Source: Balneolaceae bacterium (GTDB taxonomy: Bacteria > Bacteroidota > Rhodothermia > Balneolales > Balneolaceae). Taken from it: DNA of 64,000 nucleotides. The stretch covers positions 1 through 64,000 of the forward strand of contig JAEPNO010000008.1 of NCBI GenBank assembly GCA_017643365.1. The letters run 5' to 3'. Positions 26,538-35,180 of this stretch are shown here, one piece after another. The notes under the pieces are model-generated. The model did no database searches. It saw only the letters and a program-made list of their open reading frames with translations, and was not told the origin of the DNA. Within the stretch, counting starts at the first letter, position 1. The number at the start of each line of letters is the position of its first letter. The position numbers were made by a program, and so were the translations under genes.

Positions 26538-27038
26538 ATGATTACAGAACAGTTAAAACAAGCCAAAGAAATCCCAGTTGAGATTGTTGAAGTAGTGAAA
26601 CAATCGGTGATCAATACATTTGAGTCTATTGCCGGAGAGGCTCCTACTTTAGTGTTTGATGATACAGAAAATGGCCCATTAAACGGCGTAATTGGCAATA
26701 TCGCAGTGTTTAATCCAGAGTATACATTCTCGCTAATGTTGGTTATTCCAAAAGATACAGCCATCAAAATCTCTGAAGCTTTTCTTGGGATGGAACTCTC
26801 TATTGAAAGTGAAGATATGGGCGACTTAATCGCAGAGTTATCGAATATACTTGCTGGCGAAGTGGCTGCAAATATGGAAACAGTAGGTTTTCGTGGACAG
26901 TCATCACTTCCTACAGCAACACGCGGGAGCGATTTACGCTTGTTTATGCCAAATAAGCCACCATCAGCAAAACTACGCTTCGAAGGTAATGTTGGTGACT
27001 TTCTATTGAATATGGCGTTAAGCGAATCTAGACAATAG
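26538..27038 (+). CDS. cheX: CheX/CheC-family chemotaxis phosphatase
   Basis: A 166-residue protein of the CheC/CheX/FliY phosphatase superfamily. The active-site helix is 'DLIAELSNILAGEVAANM', which holds the Glu-x-x-Asn pair used to attack the phospho-Asp of CheY. Only one such helix is present, as in CheX (CheC and FliY can have two). The surrounding pattern, a strand with 'NGVIGNIAVF' and 'FSLMLVIPKDTAI' before the helix, fits the fold. It lies 15 bp after cheY and 42 bp before cheA, so it should terminate the signal made by this operon. Confidence 0.85.
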   Translation: MITEQLKQAKEIPVEIVEVVKQSVINTFESIAGEAPTLVFDDTENGPLNGVIGNIAVFNPEYTFSLMLVIPKDTAIKISEAFLGMELSIESEDMGDLIAELSNILAGEVAANMETVGFRGQSSLPTATRGSDLRLFMPNKPPSAKLRFEGNVGDFLLNMALSESRQ

Positions 27039-27080
27039 TTCTAAAAACCTCTCTAAACTCAGAATAAGGTACAGAATCCG

Positions 27081-30000
27081 ATGAGTAACGATAATACCCA
27101 AGTTGTAGATGAACTAGCTCAAATTATTCAGCTACTAGCTGATGTGTGGCCAACAGACCGTGAAAACGTAGCTATAGCGGGCGCTAAATTTGAAAGTGTG
27201 ATCGAAAGTTTTGATCAGGATTTCGGACATATTCAAAAACTGGCAACTCTCGCGTGGGAAGGCATTAAACACCTTTATGAAAAAGATGAATTCTTCATGG
27301 AAGTGAAAGCCACGACCATGCAGTCTATAAATCTATTTCGCGAGTTCATTCTAAATGATGGTGATATTAAAGTTGAGGATTTTGATAAAGCTTTTGCTGA
27401 GTTAAATAAGGCCTTAAATGGCGGTAAGGAATCTGCAGATAAGATCATTAGCGAAGAAGAATTGGAAACACTGAGTTCGAAAGATGAGGTTCCTTCAAAT
27501 GCTGATTCAGAACCTAATGTTGCTCAAGTTGATGCCGATCAGATGCCGGATGAAGTAGCATCAATCATCCAATTACTTGCCGATGTGTGGCCAAATGATC
27601 GCGAAAATGTTGCTAAAGCCGGGGCCAAGTTCGAACAAGTAGTAAGCAGTTTGGAGAATATTTCCGGGCAGTTGCAAAAACTTATCGATCTGGCCTATCA
27701 AGGAATGATGCATCTTTACGAAAAAGATGACTATTTCATGGAAGTAAAAGCTACTACCATGCAGGCTGTAAATCTTTTTAGAGAATTCATCCAATCGGAA
27801 GAAGACGTTACTGTTGATAATTTCGAAAAAGCATTTTCTGAGCTGAGTAAAGCGTTAGAAGGTGGAAAGAAATCTGCGGATACAGTTATCTCTGAGGAAG
27901 AACTTGAAGATTTAAAGGCTAAGGAAAAGCAAGCAGCAAAAAATAGTGACGCTGTAAACGAGGTAGCTGAAGACGTTCGGGTAGAAATTGCTGAAATCAT
28001 CAGTCTACTCGAAAATGTTTCTCCTACAGATCGAGAAAATGTGGCCCAGGCAGGAGCGAAATTTGAGCAAGTAGTAAGTGGACGAAAACGCATTTCCGGG
28101 CAAATGCAGAAGCTATCAGATGCGGCGTATCAAGGGATCATTCATCTTTATCAAAAAGACGAACATTTTGAAGCTGTAAAAGCGGCCACCATTCAGGCCA
28201 TTTCTATTTTTAAAGAGTTTACCCAACCTGATGCTGATGTAAGTGTTGACGATTACGAAGATGCACTTCATGGCATCGAAAAGGCATTAGCCGGTGAAGT
28301 TGAGAAAAGCCAGGATATAAGCGATTCTACGTCGGTTCCAACTGATTCCACGATGGATGACTTATCAACGCATTTGATGATGATTGATGAGTCGTCGGAT
28401 AGAGCGGAAATTGAACTTCTTGCCGGATTTTTAACAAATTCTGCAGCGAACGAAATGGGAGAAGCTGCCGAAGAATTAAAGAGTGCATACGAAATTGTTG
28501 AAAATGTACTCGCCGGAAACGATGTAGATGCAGGCTGGCTGAACATAATTTCAGCTCATATCGAAAAAGCCGAAGAACATGCAGCAAATCTTGAGTGGGA
28601 AAACTCAATGATCGAGCATGATGAGGAATCTGCATCACCCAAAGAAACAGTAGATGCTGAAGTGGAAGTTGAAGAAACTCCTGTAGTAACTTCGCCGAAA
28701 AAAGTTGAATTAACTCAGGCCCCATCATCCGAATATTCATCGGTATTTCTAATTCCGGAAGATATCGATATTTCAATGGTTGGTGAGTTCATTACAGAGT
28801 GTAGCGAGCTAATTGAGTCGGCCGAAAGTGCCTTGCTTGAACTGGAAGACAAACCGGATGATAACGAGCTTGTAAACACTGTTTTCCGTGCTTTTCATAC
28901 CATAAAAGGTACATCGGCATTTATGGGGCTAGATCCTATAACGGAGTTTACTCATCATGTAGAAACAGTATTAAGCATTGTGCGTGATGGTGATTTACCC
29001 TTCGACCGAGCGTGTGCAGATATCAACTTCGAATCGATTGATATTATTAAAAAGCTGCTTAGCACGGTTGAGAATTGCAATGGAGGAGATCCACTTCCGG
29101 TTCCAAACAACTACAAAAGTATGATGCGTGTGTTGGTAGATGTGGCTGATAATAAAGTGCCACCGGCTGATGCATTAGCTAAAGAAGGAGAGGCTGTTCG
29201 CCCGGTTGCAACCGAAGAGTCGGCCACTAACGAAGATTCTCGGGTTGATTCACCAACCGGCAGTACGGTAAAAGGTGCCAAAAACGAAGCAGAAGAAACT
29301 GGCAATACCAATCAAAAAAATGATACCGAAAGCTCTGTTCGGGTAAGTGTAAATCGTCTGGATCGATTAATTGATATGGTTGGAGAACTTGTGATTGCAC
29401 ATTCGGTAGTGGCACAAGATCCGAATATTTCAAAAGACACTGAGCTTCAAAAGAAAGTAAACCACGCTACTAAAATTCTTCGCGAATTACAGGATACCAG
29501 TTTAACTCTTCGGATGGTTCCGCTTAAAGCAACTTTCCATAAAATGAATCGACTAGTTCGCGATTTATCGAGAAAAGCAGCCAAAAAGGTGAAATTTAAC
29601 ACGGTTGGTGAAGATACAGAGATCGATCGAAATATGGTTGATATCATTAACGAGCCGTTAATTCACATGCTGCGAAACTCGTTAGATCATGGTATTGAAA
29701 CCACCGAACAGCGTGCCGAAACCGAAAAACCCGAAGTGGCAACTATTACTCTTCGTGCATTTCAAGAAGGTGGTAAAGTTGTTATTCAAATTCAGGATGA
29801 TGGCCGTGGCATCAACAAAGATATTATTCTTCGAAAGGCCATCGAAAAAGGGCTCATCGATCCTGATAAGAAATTAACCGAGTCAGAAATTTATGGGCTG
29901 ATTTTTCTTCCGGGATTTTCATCTGCCGAAAAGGTTACCGATTTATCAGGTAGAGGCGTTGGAATGGATGTTGTTCGCCGTTCTATCGAAGAGCTTCAAG

Positions 30001-30467
30001 GGAAAATTGATGTAAGTTCAGAACTTGGGGTTGGAACAACTATCACTATCGAGCTGCCATTTACCTTAGCCATTACCGATGGCATGTTGATAAGAGTTGG
30101 CGAGGAACGATTTATAGTGCCAACGATTAACATCGATATGACATTTAGAGCTCAACCTGACGATTTGTTCACGGTGCTGGGCGAAAACGAGCAAGTGTCG
30201 TTTCGCGGGAAATCTGTTCCTGTAATCCGTCTACATCAATTGTTCGAAATTGATAATGCCATTGAAGACATCATGGAAGGAACCCTGTTGGTTATTAAAA
30301 GCAATAATGATCGTTATGCCCTCTTGGTAGATGAAGTGATTGGGCAGCAGCAACTGGTGGGTAAGTCAATAAATATGATTGCACCAACCGAACATATATC
30401 CGGAGGCGCAATTCTAGGTGATGGTCGCGTTGGATTAATTTTAGACACCGCTGCTCTAATTCAGTAG
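27081..30467 (+). CDS. cheA: Chemotaxis histidine kinase CheA with three N-terminal tandem domains
   Basis: 1128 residues, against ~650-750 for usual CheA. Residues 10-~130, 157-~280 and 301-~415 are three repeats of one helical unit, each with '(T/N)DRENVAxAGAKFE' and 'HLYxKDxxF' followed by 'VKAxTxQAxxxFxEF'. I do not recognise the unit. A further helical stretch covers ~420-490. The canonical CheA parts follow: an Hpt domain with phospho-His606 ('FHTIKGTSAFMG'), an acidic linker, the dimerisation domain from ~750 ('VNRLDRLIDMVGELVIAHS'), the kinase domain ('PLIHMLRNSLDHGIE', 'DDGRGIN', 'SGRGVGMDVV') and a C-terminal CheW-like domain. No clear CheY-binding P2 domain was seen. It phosphorylates CheY and CheB on receptor signals. 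Confidence 0.95.
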   Translation: MSNDNTQVVDELAQIIQLLADVWPTDRENVAIAGAKFESVIESFDQDFGHIQKLATLAWEGIKHLYEKDEFFMEVKATTMQSINLFREFILNDGDIKVEDFDKAFAELNKALNGGKESADKIISEEELETLSSKDEVPSNADSEPNVAQVDADQMPDEVASIIQLLADVWPNDRENVAKAGAKFEQVVSSLENISGQLQKLIDLAYQGMMHLYEKDDYFMEVKATTMQAVNLFREFIQSEEDVTVDNFEKAFSELSKALEGGKKSADTVISEEELEDLKAKEKQAAKNSDAVNEVAEDVRVEIAEIISLLENVSPTDRENVAQAGAKFEQVVSGRKRISGQMQKLSDAAYQGIIHLYQKDEHFEAVKAATIQAISIFKEFTQPDADVSVDDYEDALHGIEKALAGEVEKSQDISDSTSVPTDSTMDDLSTHLMMIDESSDRAEIELLAGFLTNSAANEMGEAAEELKSAYEIVENVLAGNDVDAGWLNIISAHIEKAEEHAANLEWENSMIEHDEESASPKETVDAEVEVEETPVVTSPKKVELTQAPSSEYSSVFLIPEDIDISMVGEFITECSELIESAESALLELEDKPDDNELVNTVFRAFHTIKGTSAFMGLDPITEFTHHVETVLSIVRDGDLPFDRACADINFESIDIIKKLLSTVENCNGGDPLPVPNNYKSMMRVLVDVADNKVPPADALAKEGEAVRPVATEESATNEDSRVDSPTGSTVKGAKNEAEETGNTNQKNDTESSVRVSVNRLDRLIDMVGELVIAHSVVAQDPNISKDTELQKKVNHATKILRELQDTSLTLRMVPLKATFHKMNRLVRDLSRKAAKKVKFNTVGEDTEIDRNMVDIINEPLIHMLRNSLDHGIETTEQRAETEKPEVATITLRAFQEGGKVVIQIQDDGRGINKDIILRKAIEKGLIDPDKKLTESEIYGLIFLPGFSSAEKVTDLSGRGVGMDVVRRSIEELQGKIDVSSELGVGTTITIELPFTLAITDGMLIRVGEERFIVPTINIDMTFRAQPDDLFTVLGENEQVSFRGKSVPVIRLHQLFEIDNAIEDIMEGTLLVIKSNNDRYALLVDEVIGQQQLVGKSINMIAPTEHISGGAILGDGRVGLILDTAALIQ

Positions 30468-30484
30468 CCCGAAAGGAGATCAAC

Positions 30485-31315
30485 ATGAGCCTCACAGCGT
30501 TAAAAAGCATAACAGCCGAAGACACCCTTTCTAAATACGATTTTGAGCGTGTTCGGAAAATAATTTTCGATTACTGCGGTATTGATATCAGTCCGGGTAA
30601 AGAAGCGCTGGTTCAAAGTCGACTAACAAAGCGATTGCGTTCGCTGGGAATTACGGAATATGGTGAGTACTTAGATCTGATAGAATCGAGCAAGCCAAAA
30701 GGTGAGTTTCTATCGTTCGTAGATGTTTTAACCACAAATAAGACTTCGTTTTACCGCGAAAACAAGCATTTCGAATTTATTGAGAAGAACATCTTTCCAA
30801 CCATGCAAGGCAGGTCGGTAAAATGGTGGTCGGCCGGTTGCTCATCGGGCGAAGAGCCAACAACACTTGCCATGAATTTGCTAGAAGCCGAGCGATCTAT
30901 CCGATATCGATCGGTGAAAATTTTAGCAACAGATATTTCCAGGGATGTTTTGCATGTTGCAAAATCAGGAACCTATGCATCACATAAAGTGAATGATATT
31001 CCAGTTAACTATCTCAATAAATATCTAACCCCTCAACCGGATGGGAGTTATAAAGTAAAAGATCGTGTGAGAAATATGATCACTTACGGTAGGCTAAATT
31101 TAAATGATAGATGGCCGTTAAAGGGCGATTTCCAGATGATAATGTGCCGTAATGTTATGATTTATTTTAATCGGCAGACACAAGAGCAGATTATTTCCAA
31201 GTTTCGAGACCTCTTAGAACCTAATGGATATGTTTTTTTAGGGCATTCTGAAAGCATGAATGCACCGGCCTTAGGATTTAAAAACGTTGCACCGGCGGTT
31301 TATCAAAAACTTTAA
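30485..31315 (+). CDS. cheR: Chemoreceptor glutamate methyltransferase CheR
   Basis: A 276-residue protein with a strong ribosome site (AAGGAG). It has the CheR N-terminal helical domain ('VRKIIFDYCGIDI', 'LTTNKTSFYRE') and a SAM-binding Rossmann domain ('WWSAGCSSGEEPTTLAM', 'ILATDISRDVL', 'IMCRNVMIYF', 'VFLGHSESM'). It transfers methyl groups from SAM to receptor glutamates, counteracting CheB. It is the last gene of the cheY-cheX-cheA-cheR unit and is followed by a clear terminator. No C-terminal TPR extension. Confidence 0.96.
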   Translation: MSLTALKSITAEDTLSKYDFERVRKIIFDYCGIDISPGKEALVQSRLTKRLRSLGITEYGEYLDLIESSKPKGEFLSFVDVLTTNKTSFYRENKHFEFIEKNIFPTMQGRSVKWWSAGCSSGEEPTTLAMNLLEAERSIRYRSVKILATDISRDVLHVAKSGTYASHKVNDIPVNYLNKYLTPQPDGSYKVKDRVRNMITYGRLNLNDRWPLKGDFQMIMCRNVMIYFNRQTQEQIISKFRDLLEPNGYVFLGHSESMNAPALGFKNVAPAVYQKL

Positions 31316-31344
31316 AGAACTTTGTTTGAAGTAATAGTTAGTTG

Positions 31345-31373
31345 AAAAGCACTCCAGCGTGGGTGCTTTTTTT
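31345..31373 (+). terminator. Rho-independent terminator after cheR
   Basis: Stem AAAGCACTC / GGGTGCTTT with a 6-nt loop followed by a T-run. It ends the cheY-cheR transcript and precedes the separate cheD promoter. Confidence 0.85.
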
Positions 31374-31489
31374 ATGTGTACAGCTCAATAACTATCGGAA
31401 AAATTTTCCGAGAAAAATACAAGGCATCTAGCTATAAGTATGTTTGATTTAATCTTTTTAATTATAGTAAAGTCAATAGGAAATCAATT

Positions 31490-31516
31490 TAAGAACTCAT
31501 TAAAAATTACCGATAA
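31490..31516 (+). promoter_or_regulatory. Sigma-28-like promoter of the cheD-cheX-cheB-cheY unit
   Basis: TAAG, 15 bp, then ACCGATAA. It would give a leader of about 95 nt before the cheD ATG. Confidence 0.65.
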
Positions 31517-31617
31517 AATTGAAAAGCTCCCTTAGTACAGAGTTGTAATTATGAGACCTTTTGGAGTGAAACGATAGAGTATATCGGGCTTAAACTGATA
31601 CAGAAAGGTATGATTGA

Positions 31618-32007
31618 ATGAAGAAAGTAGTTGGTGTTAGCGATTTAAAAGTATCAAATAATCAAAACGATTTGATTATAACCCACGCACTTGGGAGTTG
31701 TTTAGGAATAACAGCGTATGATAAAGTTGTACGAGTTGGAGGCATGGTACATGTTATGCTTCCCCTCTCGAAAGCAGATCCCCAAAAAGCTGTTGCAAAG
31801 CCTGAAATGTATGTTGATACCGGCTTTAGCCTCCTCTTAAAAGAAGTGTTTGCTCTGGGAGCCACTAAAAACAATTTGGAAATAAATGTAGCCGGTGGCG
31901 CAAGTATGAAACAAAATGCCGGCGAAGACTATTTTAAAATAGGCCAACGAAATTTTACAACCTTTCGAAAACTACTCTGGAAAAATGGATTCATGATCGC
32001 TAATTAG
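31618..32007 (+). CDS. cheD: Chemoreceptor glutamine deamidase CheD, ended early by an in-frame TAG
   Basis: 129 residues against ~155-160 for CheD. Present are the catalytic Cys ('THALGSCLGITAYDK'), the His region ('VGGMVHVMLPLSKAD') and 'INVAGGASM', then 'KIGQRNFTTFRKLLWKNGFM'. The frame stops at TAG (32005-32007) just where CheD proteins continue into their last beta hairpin. That hairpin is present in the same frame downstream (see 32008-32157). The catalytic core is complete, so a truncated enzyme might still fold poorly or bind CheC/CheX differently. CheD deamidates receptor glutamines and is inhibited or regulated by CheC-type phosphatases, several of which are encoded around it. Confidence 0.85.
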   Translation: MKKVVGVSDLKVSNNQNDLIITHALGSCLGITAYDKVVRVGGMVHVMLPLSKADPQKAVAKPEMYVDTGFSLLLKEVFALGATKNNLEINVAGGASMKQNAGEDYFKIGQRNFTTFRKLLWKNGFMIAN

Positions 32008-32157
32008 GAAGTGGGCGGTTCAATCTCCAGAACGATGGTACTTGAAATGAATTCCGGGTTGGTCACAATCAATAATGTGCCCATGAATTCCCCACAGAAA
32101 AATCTTAGAACCGGTGTTTCTCCCGATTTAAGTTTTTCGGCAGCCCGAGTAGGATAA
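32008..32157 (+). pseudogene. Cut-off C-terminal part of cheD, in frame after the TAG
   Basis: Reading on through the TAG in the same frame gives 'EVGGSISRTMVLEMNSGLVT' and continues to TAA at 32155-32157. CheD C-termini typically read 'xEDxGGxxxRxVxxxxxTGxVxV', so this is the missing end and not random sequence. It has no start of its own. It is a nonsense mutation, a sequencing error, or a read-through site. About 25 residues after the homologous part form an extra tail. Confidence 0.75.
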
Positions 32158-32170
32158 ATCAATTTTAGCC

Positions 32171-32365
32171 ATGGAAAACTCAGAAAAACATACAGAATTA
32201 GACAGTTACCAGGAAGCTATCACCGAATATGAAAAGCAGATGCAGCATGGATTGGTAGCGTATATGATTGCGCAATCGGAATTGCAGGATGTGCCAAATT
32301 TTGTAAAAGAGATTCAAAATAGAACAAGATTCTCTAAAAATAAGATTCAACAGCTTAAGTGTTAA
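32171..32365 (+). CDS. Small hypothetical protein between cheD and cheX
   Basis: A possible 64-residue, charged, mostly helical protein ('YQEAITEYEKQMQHGLVAYM') of no family I know. It starts 13 bp after the end of the interrupted cheD frame and is followed by 69 bp before the next cheX, so it fits the operon by position. No clear ribosome site. The codon pattern looks plausible, but short length leaves it uncertain. Confidence 0.45.
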   Translation: MENSEKHTELDSYQEAITEYEKQMQHGLVAYMIAQSELQDVPNFVKEIQNRTRFSKNKIQQLKC

Positions 32366-32434
32366 ACTATAAATGCGATAAGAATAAGAAGATCGTGGAT
32401 TAGTTCTTGTTATTCATCCATTATTTAAAAGAAA

Positions 32435-32899
32435 ATGATTACTACATACACTGAAAACATACACGATATTGCACTAAACACCTTTGAAGTTACTTGCTTC
32501 ATGTTTCCTATGGATGAGTGGGAAATTGAAGAGGATGAATTAGAATATCCTGATGGTAGTACCAGATCAATTGTAGAATTTGAAGGCGCAGCTCAGGGCG
32601 CTATGATGATTAACCCAAACGATTCGTTGCTCACTGCCATTGCTGCAAATATGCTCGGTATCGATGAGCCATCGGAAGAAGAAAAAGAAGGCGCTCTTTG
32701 CGAGATTGCAAATATCATTTGTGGCAACACTGTGCCAATTTTTGCAAAGGATGACAAAATATGTGTTATCAAACCACCTAGAATTGCAGAACAAGACGAA
32801 GATGCTGCAACCTTATTTCCTAACCTTCATCATGAAAAGGTAAATGTGCTGTTGGATGAAGGCATCGTAGAAATTTCAATTTATGTGGAGCAAGACTAA
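32435..32899 (+). CDS. Second CheX/CheC-like phosphatase domain protein
   Basis: A 154-residue, strongly acidic protein. The helix 'EGALCEIANIICGNTVPIF' carries the Glu-x-x-Asn pair expected of the CheC/CheX superfamily. A strand ('GAAQGAMMINPNDSLLTAIA') precedes it as in CheX, and the end 'NVLLDEGIVEISIYVEQD' is a plausible closing strand. It is more divergent than the protein at 26538. The last base pairs overlap the cheB start (TAATG), so the two are coupled. Likely a CheY-P phosphatase or a regulator of CheD. Confidence 0.75.
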   Translation: MITTYTENIHDIALNTFEVTCFMFPMDEWEIEEDELEYPDGSTRSIVEFEGAAQGAMMINPNDSLLTAIAANMLGIDEPSEEEKEGALCEIANIICGNTVPIFAKDDKICVIKPPRIAEQDEDAATLFPNLHHEKVNVLLDEGIVEISIYVEQD

Positions 32900-33957
32900 T
32901 GATTAAAGTATTAGTAATAGATGATTCAGCCTTAGTTCGTAAACTGCTTGCCGAAGAGCTAAATAAACAAAAAGATATTGAAGTTGTTGGCACGGCAATG
33001 AACCCGTACGTAGCCCGCGATAAGATTGTAAAACTGAAACCGGATGTACTTACGCTGGATTTAGAAATGCCACGTATGGATGGACTTTCTTTTCTTTCTA
33101 AGTTGATGAAGCATCATCCAATGCCGGTGGTTGTAATTAGTTCGCTAACACCAAAGAACAGCAAAAATGCACTCAATGCTCTTCAATTGGGCGCAGTTGA
33201 TGTGCTTTGTAAACCGGGATCGGCATATTCAACACAGAATATTGCTCAGGATGTAGTTCGAGCTGTTCGTGCAGCATCGCATGCAAAATTCGACAAAAAG
33301 AAGCTAAAAACGCCAATTGCAAAGGTTCAATCTGATGCACATAATAGTGCTGAGTTAGTTCATACAACCAATAAAATTATTGCTATCGGTTCTTCAACCG
33401 GTGGAACTCGGGCATTAAATGGTTTGCTGCCTTCGCTACCGGCAAATTTGCCGGGTATTTTAATAGTTCAGCATATGCCCGCAGCATTCACAAAAAGTTT
33501 TGCAGATAGAATTAATAAAGAATGCGCTCTTGAAGTAAAAGAGGCTGAAGACGGTGAGTTAATTAGGCCTGGTCATGTTTTTGTTGCACCTGGCAATTAT
33601 CACATGTTGGTAGAAAAGAACGGTGCTAAATATTACGTGAAATTAAAACAAGGGCCACCTGTACATCACCAGCGCCCTGCAGTTGATGTGCTTTTCAACT
33701 CGGTAGCTATTTCGGCCGGCGTAAACGCAATGGGCGTAATTCTTACCGGTATGGGTGCCGATGGTGCCAAAGGACTGCTGAACATGAGAAATAAAGGTGC
33801 CTATACAATTGGCCAAGATGAGGCAACTTCGGTTGTTTATGGCATGCCAAAAGAGGCCTACAATGTAGGCGCTGTTACCGATCAGTTACCGCTGGATAAA
33901 ATTCCTGAGGCGATTGTTAATCATATGAATCAAAAAGTGTTAGAACCGCACGCTTAA
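32899..33957 (+). CDS. cheB: Chemotaxis protein-glutamate methylesterase CheB
   Basis: 352 residues: an N-terminal receiver (acidic pair Asp8/Asp9, phospho-Asp54 in 'LTLDLEMPRMDG') and a C-terminal methylesterase. The catalytic triad is visible as Ser166 ('AIGSSTGGTRAL'), His192 ('VQHMPAAFTKSFA') and Asp288 ('LTGMGADGAKG'). When phosphorylated by CheA it removes methyl groups from receptors for adaptation. Translationally coupled to the upstream cheX-like gene and 14 bp before the second cheY. Confidence 0.97.
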   Translation: MIKVLVIDDSALVRKLLAEELNKQKDIEVVGTAMNPYVARDKIVKLKPDVLTLDLEMPRMDGLSFLSKLMKHHPMPVVVISSLTPKNSKNALNALQLGAVDVLCKPGSAYSTQNIAQDVVRAVRAASHAKFDKKKLKTPIAKVQSDAHNSAELVHTTNKIIAIGSSTGGTRALNGLLPSLPANLPGILIVQHMPAAFTKSFADRINKECALEVKEAEDGELIRPGHVFVAPGNYHMLVEKNGAKYYVKLKQGPPVHHQRPAVDVLFNSVAISAGVNAMGVILTGMGADGAKGLLNMRNKGAYTIGQDEATSVVYGMPKEAYNVGAVTDQLPLDKIPEAIVNHMNQKVLEPHA

Positions 33958-33971
33958 AACGGGACAAATAA

Positions 33972-34358
33972 ATGGCTATAAATATATTAGTTGTAGACGA
34001 TAGCGCAGTAATGCGCAGTATGATTAAGAAAACCATCCGAAATAGTGGAGTGGAAGTAGGCGAGATTTTTGAAGCCGGAAACGGACAGGTTGGGTTAGAT
34101 ATATTAGCTGAAGAATGGCTAGACATTCTATTTATAGATGTGAATATGCCTATAATGGATGGAATGGAAATGCTCGCTCGAGTTAGAAAAAATCCAGATA
34201 CCGTTGATCTGCCCATTTTAATTGTCTCTACCGAAAGTAACCCCGAACGTATCGAGAAGATTCAAAAGTTGAATGCAGGTTTTGTTCACAAACCGTTTAC
34301 TCCAGAAATTTTACGTGAGCGAATTTTAGAAGCTCTTGGGGTATTAGAGAGCCAGTAA
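33972..34358 (+). CDS. cheY: Second CheY-type response regulator
   Basis: A 128-residue stand-alone receiver: acidic pair at Asp9/Asp10, phospho-Asp56 ('ILFIDVNMPIMDG'), Thr87 ('LIVSTESNP') and Lys107 ('VHKPFTPE'). It lacks the long tail of the first CheY. Two CheY proteins often divide roles, one driving the motor and the other acting as a phosphate sink; which is which is not readable here. Last gene before a terminator. Confidence 0.93.
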   Translation: MAINILVVDDSAVMRSMIKKTIRNSGVEVGEIFEAGNGQVGLDILAEEWLDILFIDVNMPIMDGMEMLARVRKNPDTVDLPILIVSTESNPERIEKIQKLNAGFVHKPFTPEILRERILEALGVLESQ

Positions 34359-34386
34359 ATTCGACGTATTTATTTCGAGATTTTTT

Positions 34387-34418
34387 AAAGCTCTGTTAAT
34401 GATAACAGGGCTTTTTTT
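34387..34418 (+). terminator. Rho-independent terminator after the second cheY
   Basis: Stem AAAGCTCTGTTA / TAACAGGGCTTT (one G-T pair) with a short loop and a run of seven T. Confidence 0.88.
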
Positions 34419-34558
34419 ATTGAAGAAATACGTATTGAAGGGTGATAACCGTATGCTCTAAGTACGTTAAAAAAATGCTTCTTATTTGATTAGTCACGGC
34501 CTGAATTTAGGAGCTAATTTCTATCCAAATTTTTGTGAAAATAGTTCTAAATAATTCT

Positions 34559-34585
34559 TAAGACCGGCCACTTTTCTCCCGATAA
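34559..34585 (+). promoter_or_regulatory. Sigma-28-like promoter of cheW and the first receptor
   Basis: TAAG, 15 bp, then CCCGATAA; it begins 48 bp before the cheW ATG. One of the best matches in the window. Confidence 0.7.
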
Positions 34586-34606
34586 CAAAATAGAATCCAC
34601 TAATGG

Positions 34607-35161
34607 ATGCCCAATCATATAAACGTCTTAAACAGAGAAATGATGGAAGAACAAATTGCTGAACAAGAACTTACACATTCGAATGGAGTTGCCGTAAAAG
34701 GCGGTAAGTTTTTAAGCTTTTTTTTGGGCAACGAAGAATATGCTATCGAGATTTTAAAGGTTCAGGAAATTATTGGGTTACTGCCCATAACACCGGTGCC
34801 GAAAATGCCGGATTATGTTCGTGGGGTGCTAAACCTTAGAGGAAAGATTGTTCCGATTATGAACCTTAGAGTTCGATTCGGTTTACACACCATAGAGGAT
34901 ACCGAAGAAACATGCATCATTGTAATCCAGGAGGAAAAACACTTGATGGGCATTGTGGTAGATAAAGTATCGGAGGTGGCTGATTTAAAAGCTGAGCAGA
35001 TCGAAAAAATTCCATCTTTTGGCATCACAGGAAACAGCGAATATCTGACGGGCATTGGGAAATTAGAGGATTCAGTTAAAATGATTCTAGATGTGCACAA
35101 AGTAGTATTCGATGTGCCAACGGAAGTTAAAAACGCAAACGGCGAACCCGCTACCGTATAA
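34607..35161 (+). CDS. cheW: Chemotaxis coupling protein CheW
   Basis: A 184-residue protein with a ~30-residue N-terminal extension before the CheW SH3-like fold: '[20 protein letters not shown]', '[20 protein letters not shown]' (family signature), '[21 protein letters not shown]' and '[20 protein letters not shown]'. It links receptors to CheA. Transcribed from its own promoter, followed 19 bp later by the receptor gene. Confidence 0.96.
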   Translation: MPNHINVLNREMMEEQIAEQELTHSNGVAVKGGKFLSFFLGNEEYAIEILKVQEIIGLLPITPVPKMPDYVRGVLNLRGKIVPIMNLRVRFGLHTIEDTEETCIIVIQEEKHLMGIVVDKVSEVADLKAEQIEKIPSFGITGNSEYLTGIGKLEDSVKMILDVHKVVFDVPTEVKNANGEPATV

Positions 35162-35180
35162 TTTTAAAGTTGTAAGAACC

